Assembly (NCBI GenBank): GCA_020442225.1 | Contig: JAGRKR010000458.1 | Span: forward strand, 1 to 6,528 | Length of the DNA: 6,528 bases | Source of the DNA: Hyphomicrobiaceae bacterium | Lineage (GTDB): Bacteria; Pseudomonadota; Alphaproteobacteria; Rhizobiales; Hyphomicrobiaceae | Direction: 5' to 3' | In this document: one piece after another, positions 1 through 6,240 of the stretch | Position numbering within the stretch: position 1 is the stretch's first letter | Layout of the letters: each line of letters starts with the position of its first letter | Translations under genes and position numbers: made by a program | The notes under the pieces: model-generated | The model's input: the letters and a program-made list of their open reading frames with translations, nothing else | Told to the model about the DNA's origin: nothing | Database searches by the model: none

Positions 1-954
1 CCCTCGGTGAGCTGGAACCTGTCGACGTGGGGCAAGAAGCGCGCCTTCACGAAGGGCATGGAAGTCGTCGCCGAGATGATCGACAAGCGGACCGGCGGCA
101 AATTCAAGATCAAGATCCACTACGGCGAGGCGCTTTCCAAGGCGCGCGAGAACCTGGACGGCATCAAGATCGGCGCCTTCCAGATGGCCCAGTTCTGCAA
201 CTTCTATCACCCCGGCAAGAACCCGGCCTGGATGGTCTTCTCGCTGCCGTTCTTGGCGCTGGACGACTGGGAAGTGTCGCGCAAGGTGCGTATCGCCATG
301 CTGAAGCACCCGGCCCTCGTCGCCGACATGGCGCGCTGGAACGCCATTCCCTACAAGTCCGGTCTGCTGCCGCAGTACGAGTTCCTCGGGCGCGGCACCG
401 CGCCGGCCAAGCTCGAGGACTGGAAAGGGCGCCGCGTGCGCGCCGGCGGCGGCCTGGGTGACGCCATGCGCAAACTCGGCGCCGTGCTGACGACGGTGCC
501 GGCGACCGAGGTCTTCACCTCCATCGAGCGCGGCACCATGGACGCCGCGTCCATGCCCTACACCTACGCGCACGCCGCCTACCAGATCCACACCGTCACG
601 ACCTGGTTCACCAGCAACATGTCGCCGGGCACCTCCGAGTGCGCCGCCGTCATCAACAAGGACGCCTACGCCAAGCTGCCGCCCCAGTACCGCCAGCTCC
701 TGCAGGACGTGCTGCCGGCCGCCTACGACGCGCAGATCAAGGCCTACAAGGACATCGACGCGAAGAACCTGCCGATGTTCCGCGCCAAGCTCAAAGAGGT
801 GAAGTACAGCGCGGCCGAGCTCAAGCGCTTCGCCGACTTCGCCGGCAAGCCCGTCTGGGACAAGTGGGTCGACGACAACAAGGGCAAGTTCGACTCGAAG
901 GGCGTGCTGACGACCATTCTCGCCGAGATCGAGAAGGCGCGCGGCAAGAAGTAG
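1..954 (+). CDS. dctP: TRAP transporter substrate-binding protein, DctP family (5' end missing)
   Basis: Periplasmic solute-binding subunit of a tripartite ATP-independent (TRAP) transporter: it captures an organic acid, usually a carboxylate, and hands it to the DctQM membrane complex. The frame is open from base 1 to a TAG at 952-954 (317 residues visible). Family members are about 330-360 residues, so what is missing is the signal peptide and the first few mature residues; the GTG at base 7 is internal. Visible hallmarks are the N-terminal strand region LSTWG, ENLDGIKIGAFQMAQF, then WKGRRVRAGG (codons near 439-453), which carries the Arg that in this family forms a salt bridge with the substrate carboxylate, followed by LGA, PATEVFTSIERGTMDAA and the long C-terminal helical region. 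The family assignment is secure; the substrate is not readable. It heads the dctPQM cluster, with a stem-loop in the gap to dctQ. Confidence 0.95.
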   Translation, partial: PSVSWNLSTWGKKRAFTKGMEVVAEMIDKRTGGKFKIKIHYGEALSKARENLDGIKIGAFQMAQFCNFYHPGKNPAWMVFSLPFLALDDWEVSRKVRIAMLKHPALVADMARWNAIPYKSGLLPQYEFLGRGTAPAKLEDWKGRRVRAGGGLGDAMRKLGAVLTTVPATEVFTSIERGTMDAASMPYTYAHAAYQIHTVTTWFTSNMSPGTSECAAVINKDAYAKLPPQYRQLLQDVLPAAYDAQIKAYKDIDAKNLPMFRAKLKEVKYSAAELKRFADFAGKPVWDKWVDDNKGKFDSKGVLTTILAEIEKARGKK

Positions 955-988
955 GCGCGCTCGGGCGCACTCTGCGACGCCGAGAACA

Positions 989-1026
989 GGGGACGATGGA
1001 CGGACCAGCAGGCCCTCCATCGTCCT
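989..1026 (+). promoter_or_regulatory. Stem-loop in the dctP-dctQ gap (possible attenuator or mRNA-stabilising hairpin)
   Basis: GGACGATGGA at 991-1000 is perfectly complementary to TCCATCGTCC at 1016-1025, giving a 10-bp stem that a G-U pair (990/1026) extends outward and, after one mismatch, two further G-C pairs (1002-1003 with 1013-1014) extend inward. What follows is TGAAGCTTTCCCATT, not a proper T-tract, so this is not a convincing full terminator. In binding-protein-dependent transporters such as malE-malF, hairpins after the binding-protein gene protect its mRNA or cut readthrough so the binding protein is made in excess. That role is inferred here from position and structure. Confidence 0.6.
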
Positions 1027-1088
1027 GAAGCTTTCCCATTAGGACAGGTGTGGTCCGCATCTTCGAGATGCTGCTCCGGGCCTGTCAT

Positions 1089-1092
1089 GGAG
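1089..1092 (+). promoter_or_regulatory. Ribosome-binding site of dctQ
   Basis: GGAG lies 7 nt before the ATG at 1100. It sits inside the first of two GTCATGG copies (1084-1090 and 1098-1104). The first copy contains an ATG at 1087 that is out of frame with dctQ and has no comparable upstream site, which favours 1100 as the start. Confidence 0.6.
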
Positions 1093-1099
1093 ACCCGTC

Positions 1100-1747
1100 A
1101 TGGCAGGCGTAGCATCGACCGGACCGGCACCCGAAGGTGGCGGCGCCCTCGGCTCACTCGATCGGCTCGTCTGGCGCGTCGAGCAGGCGTTCGCGCTTAC
1201 CGCCGCCTATTGCATCCTGGCGCTGATGCTGATCGCGGTCGTGCAGATCGTCGGCCGCACGCTCTTCAACCGCCCGATCTTCGGCTACATCGACATGGTC
1301 GAGATCGCCATGACGACCTTTGCTTTCCTGGCCATCTCCTATGCCGAACGGCTCGGCAGCCACATCCGCATGGAGATCGTCGTCGGCAGGTTCAAAGGCC
1401 GCGCGCTCTGGCTCGCCGAGATCGTCGGCGTGCTGGCAGCCATGTTCGTCATCAGCGTGCTCACCTACTACGGCTGGGAGCACGCCATGCGCGCCTACAC
1501 CAACGGCGACAGCACCATCGACGCCGAGTATTCCTGGTGGCCGTCGAAGATGCTGGTCCCGATCTCCTTCGCGCTGCTCTGGCTGCGGCTGCTGGTAAGC
1601 CTCATCGGCTATCTGCGCCTCTTCAAGACGCCCACCGCCGAGCCTGTCGGAATCTTCGTTCCCGAATCCCCAGAAGCCGCAGCGGAACGCGAAGCGCGCG
1701 AGGCGCTTGGCGAAGGTGCCGGCGGTCGGCCCGAGGAGCGGAGGTAG
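1100..1747 (+). CDS. dctQ: TRAP transporter small permease subunit, DctQ family
   Basis: Small inner-membrane subunit that pairs with DctM in the TRAP transporter. The 215-residue product shows four hydrophobic segments, at about residues 31-53, 66-84, 103-124 and 150-173. The family signature spans segments 1-2: GRTLFNRPIFGYIDMVE, then FAFLAISYAERLGSHIRME. The HIR triplet (88-90), facing the next membrane segment, is typical of DctQ. Another conserved feature is WWPSK just before segment 4. The start at 1100 has a GGAG site 7 nt upstream. The protein has a hydrophilic N-terminus of about 20 residues and a charged tail of about 40 residues after residue 175, rich in Glu, Arg, Ala and Gly; such tails are not part of the core fold. 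The gene ends 4 bp before dctM, and its last codons contain the dctM ribosome-binding site, so the two are very likely translationally coupled. Confidence 0.93.
   Translation: MAGVASTGPAPEGGGALGSLDRLVWRVEQAFALTAAYCILALMLIAVVQIVGRTLFNRPIFGYIDMVEIAMTTFAFLAISYAERLGSHIRMEIVVGRFKGRALWLAEIVGVLAAMFVISVLTYYGWEHAMRAYTNGDSTIDAEYSWWPSKMLVPISFALLWLRLLVSLIGYLRLFKTPTAEPVGIFVPESPEAAAEREAREALGEGAGGRPEERR
1740..1744 (+). promoter_or_regulatory. Ribosome-binding site of dctM
   Basis: GGAGG ends 7 nt before the ATG at 1752 and overlaps the end of dctQ. It decides the dctM start: an in-frame TTG at 1707, deep inside dctQ, would add 15 residues but has no such site. Confidence 0.8.
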
Positions 1748-1751
1748 TCCC

Positions 1752-3062
1752 ATGTCGCTCAGCAACGAAACCATCGGCATTCTCGGCGTCATCGGCCTGC
1801 TCGTGCTGGTCGTCATCGGCGTGCGCGTCTATATCGCCTCGGCCCTGGTCGGCCTGATCGGCCTTATCGCCATCCTCGGCTGGCAGGCCGGCGCCGGCAT
1901 CGTCGGCACGATCCCGCACTCCAAGTCGATCCAGTACACGCTGTCCGTGCTGCCGATGTTCATCCTCATCGGCTATCTGGCGTTCTACGCGGGTCTCACG
2001 CAGGCGCTCTTCGATGCGGCGCGAAAATGGCTCGGCTGGCTGCCGGGCGGCCTGGCGGTCGCCACGATCTTCGCCACCGCCGGCTTTGCCGCCGTCTCCG
2101 GCGCCTCGACGGCGACCGCCGCGGTGTTCTCGCGCGTCGCCATCCCGGAAATGCTACGAGCCGGCTACGCCAAGCACCTCGCCGCCGGCGCTGTCGCGGC
2201 CGGCGGCACGCTCGCAGCGTTGATCCCGCCGAGCGCGCTCATGGTGATCTACGCCATCATCGTGGAGACGTCCGTCGGCCAGCTCCTGCTCGCCGGCTTC
2301 ATCCCCGGCGCCATCTCGGCGATCTCCTATGCCGCCATCGTGGTCGTTTGGAGCATCATCAATCCCAAGATCGGCCAGCCGATCCGAGGCTACACGTGGG
2401 GCCAGCGCTTCGCCGCGCTGCCGGGCACCTTTCCCGTCGTTGTCGTCATCGCCATCATTTTCTCGGCGATGTATCTCGGCTGGGCGACCCCGACGGAGGC
2501 CGGCGCGCTCGGCGCCTTCGTGGTCTTCGTCATCGCACTCGCCAAGGGCATGCGCGGCGCCCCTCTGAAGGCGGCGCTGCTCGAGACGGCCAAGCTCACG
2601 GTGGTGATCTTCTCGCTCATCTGGGGCGTGCTGATCTTCGTGCGCTTCCTCGGCTTCGCCGGCCTGCCCGAGAAGTTCACCGAGTTCATCGTCGGCCTGC
2701 CGCTGCCGCCGATCGCGATCATGATCATGATCCTGATCGCCTATTTCATCCTCGGCATGTTCATGGACGCCATCGGCATGATGCTCCTGACGCTTCCGGT
2801 GGTGTATCCGGCCGTGATGGCGCTCGGCTACGATCCCATCTGGTTCGGCATCATCGTCGTGAAGATGTGCGAGGTCTGCCTGGTGACGCCGCCGATCGGC
2901 CTCAATTGCTTCGTGGTGGCATCGGTCAGACCGGACATACCCTTGACCTCGGTGTTCCGTGGGGCCGGGCCTTTCGTTATCGCCGATTTCATCACACTGG
3001 CCATATTCCTGGCGTTTCCCGAAGTCATCACTTGGCTGCCGAAGCAAATCATGGCGAACTGA
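1752..3062 (+). CDS. dctM: TRAP transporter large permease subunit, DctM family
   Basis: Large membrane subunit that forms the transport pathway of the TRAP system, using an ion gradient (commonly sodium) to import the substrate delivered by DctP. The product is 436 residues, the usual length for DctM, and almost entirely hydrophobic. Family signatures appear in order: GFAAVSGASTATAAVF (111-126), the first hairpin-loop region with the conserved GS/GA-ST; GGTLAALIPPSALMVIYA (151-168) with the IPPS turn; ATPTEAGALGAF (245-256); GMFMDAIGMMLLTLPVVYP (335-353); and VTPPIGLNCFVV (378-389). The repeated pattern of Pro-containing re-entrant loops is what is expected for the two-fold inverted repeat of this superfamily. 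ATG 1752 is chosen because of the GGAGG site 7 nt upstream. No frameshift or missing motif is seen. The substrate is unknown. Confidence 0.96.
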   Translation: MSLSNETIGILGVIGLLVLVVIGVRVYIASALVGLIGLIAILGWQAGAGIVGTIPHSKSIQYTLSVLPMFILIGYLAFYAGLTQALFDAARKWLGWLPGGLAVATIFATAGFAAVSGASTATAAVFSRVAIPEMLRAGYAKHLAAGAVAAGGTLAALIPPSALMVIYAIIVETSVGQLLLAGFIPGAISAISYAAIVVVWSIINPKIGQPIRGYTWGQRFAALPGTFPVVVVIAIIFSAMYLGWATPTEAGALGAFVVFVIALAKGMRGAPLKAALLETAKLTVVIFSLIWGVLIFVRFLGFAGLPEKFTEFIVGLPLPPIAIMIMILIAYFILGMFMDAIGMMLLTLPVVYPAVMALGYDPIWFGIIVVKMCEVCLVTPPIGLNCFVVASVRPDIPLTSVFRGAGPFVIADFITLAIFLAFPEVITWLPKQIMAN

Positions 3063-3269
3063 GTCGGTGAGCGCCCGAACCGTCGACGATCGCCCTGCCT
3101 CCCTGGACTGATTGGCCCGAGCAGAATGAACATGCAGCGCCAAATGCCGCCTCGAGGGCCCGTGTCCGGCGCGCCTCGGCGTCTGGTTCGCCAGCGCGGC
3201 ATTCTATTGGAGCTGGTGGCGCCGTTCGGCCCCTATCCCGGCGCCTATCTCGACAGAGCCAGAGCCGAC
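3063..3269. other. Probable intergenic stretch between dctM and the MFS gene
   Basis: No convincing terminator or promoter is visible. An open frame continuous with the downstream transporter runs through 3126-3269, but it contains codons rare in the neighbouring genes (CTA, TTG, CGA, two AGA) and only about three quarters of its third positions are G or C, lower than in the flanking genes. I therefore treat it as probably untranslated leader, although a start at ATG 3126 cannot be excluded. Confidence 0.45.
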
Positions 3270-4562
3270 ATGCCGGCGCCGGGCCACCCCGGCACGGCCG
3301 GCCATGGTGGCGCCGAAGCTACGCCCTCACGCTACTTTCTCATCAGCGTCGTTCTGCTGGCCTTTGTCATGAACACGCTCGCGCGCGGCGTCACAGAGAC
3401 GTTCGCGGTCTTTCTGCTGCCGGTCGAGAAGGGCCTCGGCATCAGCCGGTCCGAGATCACGGCCGCCTACTCCGTCTATATGCTGGCGCTCGGCTGCTCG
3501 GCGCCTTTCGCGGGTCAGCTCATCGACAGGGTAGGCGTGCGCTTCACCTATGGCGTCGGCCTGGCGATCCTGGGCTCCGGCTACTGGCTCGCCGGCACCT
3601 CCCAGTCCCTGTGGGAGTATTATCTCTACGTCGGTCTGCTCGGCGGCCTCGGTGGCGCGGCGATCGGCATGGTCGTGGCCTCCAGCCTCATCAGCCGCTG
3701 GTTCATGTCGCGCCTCGGCACGATGATGTCGCTGCCCTATGCGGCCGTCGGCGTCGGCATGCTGACGCTGCCGCTGCTGACCCAGGTGCTGCTCGAGACC
3801 TACGACTGGCGTCAGGTCTACAAGATCCTCGGGCTGATCGTGCTGAGCATGCTGCCGTTCGTGCTGTTCCTGCCGCTCGGGCGCATGTCCGAAGGCTCGC
3901 CCGAATGGCGTGAGCGTCGCCGCATCGTGGCCCAGACGAGCGGGCCATGGAACGTCTCGAACGCCGCCAAGACCGGGGCATTCTGGGGGCTCTTCACAGC
4001 CTATTACTTCACCTCCGTCGCCGCCTACAGCGTGTTGCCGCAATCCGTGGCATATCTGGTCGAGCTCGGCTTCGATCCTCTGGTGGCGGCCGGCGCCTTC
4101 GGCTTCACCGGCATGCTGTCGGCCATCGGCATCCTGCTCATCGGTTGGCTCTCGGACCGCTTCGGGCGCAAGCCGGCCGTAACCTTCTCCTATTTCTGCT
4201 CGATCACCGGCACCATTCTGCTGATCCTGGTGGCGGGATGGCCGTCGCTCATCCTCGTCTACGGCTTCGTGCTGTTCTTCGGGCTTATGCAGGGTGCGCG
4301 CGGCCCGGTCATCCTCTCCTACGTCGCCTCGCTCTATCCGGGCGGCGCGGTCGGCAGCATCTTCGGCACGCTATCGCTGGCCATGGGCCTCGGTGCGGCG
4401 ACCGGCTCCTGGGGCTCCGGGCTCCTCCACGAGCTCACCGGAAACTACTACGCCTCCTTTGTTCTCGGTGCCCTGGCTTCACTGACCGGCCTCGTGACGT
4501 TCTGGCTGGTGCCAAGCCTGCGCAAGGAGCGCCTCCTTGGCCGCCACGCCAGCGACCCCTGA
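3270..4562 (+). CDS. Major facilitator superfamily transporter, monocarboxylate/oxalate-formate antiporter-like
   Basis: Inner-membrane secondary transporter of 430 residues from ATG 3270, with about twelve hydrophobic segments in two six-helix halves separated by a charged loop (about 203-230). The MFS signature motif A occurs in both halves: GQLIDRVGVR (82-91) between segments 2 and 3, and GWLSDRFGRK (292-301) between segments 8 and 9. The N-half run of GISRSEITAAYSVYMLALG, then SSLISRWFMSRLG, then YDWRQVYKILG resembles the MCT/OFA-type families, which carry mono- or dicarboxylates. The family-level call is firm; the substrate is inference. The start is uncertain: an in-frame ATG at 3126 would add 48 hydrophilic residues with atypical codons, while 3270 leaves the usual 20-residue lead before segment 1. 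Neither has a strong ribosome-binding site. It lies downstream of and parallel to the TRAP genes, possibly co-regulated. Confidence 0.88.
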   Translation: MPAPGHPGTAGHGGAEATPSRYFLISVVLLAFVMNTLARGVTETFAVFLLPVEKGLGISRSEITAAYSVYMLALGCSAPFAGQLIDRVGVRFTYGVGLAILGSGYWLAGTSQSLWEYYLYVGLLGGLGGAAIGMVVASSLISRWFMSRLGTMMSLPYAAVGVGMLTLPLLTQVLLETYDWRQVYKILGLIVLSMLPFVLFLPLGRMSEGSPEWRERRRIVAQTSGPWNVSNAAKTGAFWGLFTAYYFTSVAAYSVLPQSVAYLVELGFDPLVAAGAFGFTGMLSAIGILLIGWLSDRFGRKPAVTFSYFCSITGTILLILVAGWPSLILVYGFVLFFGLMQGARGPVILSYVASLYPGGAVGSIFGTLSLAMGLGAATGSWGSGLLHELTGNYYASFVLGALASLTGLVTFWLVPSLRKERLLGRHASDP

Positions 4563-4809
4563 GCCGCGTCGACGCCGCAGCCAGAAGCCGGCGCGCAATG
4601 TGCTCGACTGAGCCCTTACGCCGGCACGCGGATCGATCCAATCCGAGCGTTGCAAACTGAGCACATCCGCATTCATCACGCGTTCAGGCAAGTGCCTGCA
4701 AAATTTCGACTATCGCAACAACCGCGGGCGAATTAGGGGCCGGTTGCCTGGCATGGTGCCAGACTTGCGAGAGCTGAATAATCTCGTTCCAGCAAGGAGG
4801 ACTTGTTTG
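4563..4809. other. Intergenic region with short palindromes, leader of the small exported-protein gene
   Basis: This 247-bp stretch separates the MFS gene from the next + strand gene and is less GC-rich than its surroundings toward the right. It holds two compact perfect inverted repeats: CAGGCA-AG-TGCCTG at 4685-4698 and CTGGCA-TGG-TGCCAG at 4748-4762. They share the GCA...TGCC core and could be operator half-sites or short leader hairpins. Looser inverted repeats, GCCGGCG/CGCCGGC (4587-4593, 4619-4625) and ATGTGCTC/GAGCACAT (4598-4605, 4659-4666), interleave and lack a T-tract, so no clear terminator for the MFS gene is seen. No clear -35/-10 pair stands out, although the promoter of the downstream gene is expected here. 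Confidence 0.4.
4794..4801 (+). promoter_or_regulatory. Strong ribosome-binding site of the small exported-protein gene
   Basis: AAGGAGGA is almost the full anti-16S complement, placed 8 nt before ATG 4810. It fixes the start and rules out the longer in-frame opening from TTG 4744, which would bury the signal peptide 22 residues inside the protein. Confidence 0.85.
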
Positions 4810-5124
4810 ATGAAGCGCCTTTGGCTGATGCCGCTCCTCGCGGTCATGCTCGCCCTCGGACTGTCGGTCACGTCGGCGTCCGCCGCGACCGTTTCTCCCT
4901 CGCTCGACGCCCTGAAGAGCCTGTCCGGCGCCGGCACACTTGTCGAGAAGACCCATGGCTGCCATCGCGGCTGCGCCTGGGGGCCCGTGCGCGGCTGGTG
5001 GCATCGCCACGTCGGCCCGCATTGCCGTCCGACCGCCTGCGTCGGCCCGCGCCACCGCCACTGGCGCTGGCGTCATCACCGCCGCTGCTGGATCGATCGC
5101 TGGGGCCATCGCCGCTGCCGCTGA
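4810..5124 (+). CDS. Small exported protein rich in Arg, His, Trp and Cys, unknown function
   Basis: A 104-residue product that I do not recognise by function. Residues 1-25 form a clear Sec signal peptide (MKRLW, a hydrophobic core, then cleavage after ASA at 23-25). The mature part starts with an unremarkable stretch of about 23 residues and then changes: from residue 49 to the end it contains 10 His, 14 Arg, 7 Trp and 6 Cys. Cys 51 and 55 form C-HRG-C, Cys 72 and 77 form C-x4-C, and Cys 93 and 103 lie near the end; HRH, HRHW and RHHRRC clusters lie between them. The even Cys number fits periplasmic disulfides, and the His/Cys density would also suit metal or haem binding; both are inference. 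Similar small His/Cys/Arg-rich exported proteins are, from memory, frequent in Hyphomicrobiales as uncharacterised proteins. It has an excellent ribosome-binding site and an intrinsic terminator, so it is probably a real, separately transcribed gene. Confidence 0.8.
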   Translation: MKRLWLMPLLAVMLALGLSVTSASAATVSPSLDALKSLSGAGTLVEKTHGCHRGCAWGPVRGWWHRHVGPHCRPTACVGPRHRHWRWRHHRRCWIDRWGHRRCR

Positions 5125-5144
5125 TGGTGGCTGAACGCCTGAGC

Positions 5145-5195
5145 AGGAGCCCGGATGCCGCCGACGAGGCCGGCAGACCGGGCTCTTTCCTTTTT
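5145..5195 (+). terminator. Intrinsic terminator of the small exported-protein gene
   Basis: GAGCCCGG at 5147-5154 pairs perfectly with CCGGGCTC at 5178-5185; a G-U and an A-U pair extend the stem to 5145/5187. An inner TGCCG/CGGCA stem (5156-5160 with 5171-5175) stacks on it. The hairpin runs directly into TTTCCTTTTT (5186-5195). This is a textbook Rho-independent terminator acting on + strand transcription 20 bp after the stop codon. The opposite strand has no T-tract, so it does not serve the convergent reductase gene. Confidence 0.85.
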
Positions 5196-5223
5196 GGATC
5201 TGCGACCGCTGCGTGACATCCGC

Positions 5224-5244
5224 CTCACGACGCGGCGTCGTGGC
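5224..5244. other. Short perfect hairpin between the convergent genes
   Basis: CACGACG at 5226-5232 and CGTCGTG at 5236-5242 make a 7-bp perfect stem with a 3-nt loop. It lies 35 to 51 bp beyond the stop of the - strand reductase and is not followed by a T-tract on that strand, so it may protect or define the 3' end of that mRNA after Rho-dependent termination. That role is speculative. Confidence 0.4.
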
Positions 5245-5276
5245 CGCGCCATCGCCATCACGGCAGCTCGGGGGGG

Positions 5277-6212
5277 TCAGCTCGCCTGCTTGCCGGCCGC
5301 GTGCACGCCGAGGCAATCGGCAATAAATCCGTGGGTCGGTGCCGCGACCCCGCAGGAGCTTCCCAGCCGAACGACCGCCCCCGACAATCCATTGATCTCG
5401 AGCGGCTTGCCGGCCGCCAGATCGTGCGCCATCGAGGACGTCATCTCGTAGGGCAGGCTCGCGATCGCCTTGAGCGTACGCTCGACATCGGCCGCGGAAA
5501 GCCCCTTGCCGAGAGCAGTTCCCACGGCGACGACCTCCTCCACAGCCTTGCGCAGCAGTGCACTCGCCCTTGCGTCGTCGCGAATAGGGCCGATGGGCGA
5601 GCGGATGAGGGAGGTGAGACCGGAGAAGGGCGCCAGGAGTGCGAACTTCATCCAGATGTTGCGCGTGATATTGTCCGGCGAAATGGCGTCGATGCGCGAG
5701 GCCGTGCACGCCTCGAGGAAGGCCTTCGTGCGGGCGCTTGCCTGACCGGAGGCCTCGCCGAACTCGAGACGGGCGAACGTCCCGGTCTGCGTGATGACGC
5801 CGGGCTTCGAGATATGCGAGGCGATGCGCGCGACGCCCGGCACCACGGCATCGGCGCCGAGGACGGCCGCCAGCCGGTCCGCACTCTCGACGCCGTTCTG
5901 AAAGGTGAAGACGGCAGCGCCAGCGGCCACCAGAGGCTTCAGCGCCTGCGCGGCCGTGTCCGTATCGGCCATCTTGACCGCGAACATGATCACGTCGGCG
6001 CGTCCGACCTCGTGAGGCTCGGCCACGGCGCTGGTCGGCGCAAGATGCAGGTCGCCTACCGGGCTCTCGATACGCAGACCGGACGTCTGCATGGCCGCAA
6101 GATGGCGGCCCCGTGCAATGAACACAACGTCATGGCCGGCGGCCGCGAGACGGGCGCCGAAGTACCCGCCGACGCCGCCCGCCCCCATTACCGCGATCCT
6201 GAGCGGCGCCAT
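5277..6212 (-). CDS. PanE/ApbA-family NAD(P)-dependent reductase (annotated as 2-dehydropantoate 2-reductase)
   Basis: Cytoplasmic oxidoreductase of 311 residues, normal for the ketopantoate reductase family, whose founding member reduces 2-dehydropantoate to pantoate with NADPH in the coenzyme A pathway. Seen here: the Rossmann motif GAGGVG (10-15), Arg 34 where the NADPH 2'-phosphate is usually bound, QNG with Asn 106, the catalytic Lys 189 in NIWMKF, TSSM (258-261) and Glu 272 in LEINGLSG. Unlike E. coli PanE, the positions four and eight residues after the Lys are Leu 193 and Ser 197 instead of Asn. This pattern occurs in a large set of PanE-like paralogues, so the true substrate may be another 2-oxo acid. 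ATG 6212 is chosen for its AAAGGGGA site and because the Rossmann strand starts at residue 5; a longer frame to 6344 would run into pnp. It follows pnp after 28 bp on the same strand, so cotranscription is possible. Confidence 0.9.
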   Translation of the reverse strand: MAPLRIAVMGAGGVGGYFGARLAAAGHDVVFIARGRHLAAMQTSGLRIESPVGDLHLAPTSAVAEPHEVGRADVIMFAVKMADTDTAAQALKPLVAAGAAVFTFQNGVESADRLAAVLGADAVVPGVARIASHISKPGVITQTGTFARLEFGEASGQASARTKAFLEACTASRIDAISPDNITRNIWMKFALLAPFSGLTSLIRSPIGPIRDDARASALLRKAVEEVVAVGTALGKGLSAADVERTLKAIASLPYEMTSSMAHDLAAGKPLEINGLSGAVVRLGSSCGVAAPTHGFIADCLGVHAAGKQAS

Positions 6213-6218
6213 GTCCGG

Positions 6219-6226
6219 TCCCCTTT
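6219..6226 (-). promoter_or_regulatory. Ribosome-binding site of the PanE-like gene
   Basis: On the - strand AAAGGGGA ends 6 nt before the ATG at 6212-6210. It supports this start over the upstream in-frame alternative that would overlap pnp. Confidence 0.7.
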
Positions 6227-6240
6227 GCTCGATCCAGGGA

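Noticed and set aside
1048..1857. + strand frame of 269 codons overlapping dctQ and the start of dctM
   Set aside because: An Arg-rich shadow in another frame of dctQ; the real frame has the DctQ signature, four membrane segments and a ribosome-binding site.
2154..3143. Long - strand open frame antisense to dctM
   Set aside because: Its translation is a monotonous His/Asp/Arg/Glu-rich sequence with no domain, as expected opposite a GC-rich membrane-protein gene; dctM has all its family motifs.
4587..4666. Inverted repeats GCCGGCG/CGCCGGC and ATGTGCTC/GAGCACAT as an MFS terminator
   Set aside because: Loops are long (25 and 53 nt), the two pairs interleave so both cannot form as simple hairpins, and no T-tract follows.
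4650..4713. Possible promoter elements such as TTGCAA (4650-4655) or GACTAT (4708-4713)
   Set aside because: No -35/-10 pair with acceptable spacing and match could be built, so no promoter is annotated.
4684..5709. Long - strand open frame across the small exported-protein gene and the reductase C-terminus
   Set aside because: It is in a different frame from the PanE-like gene, is low-complexity, has no recognisable start signal, and crosses a strong + strand terminator.
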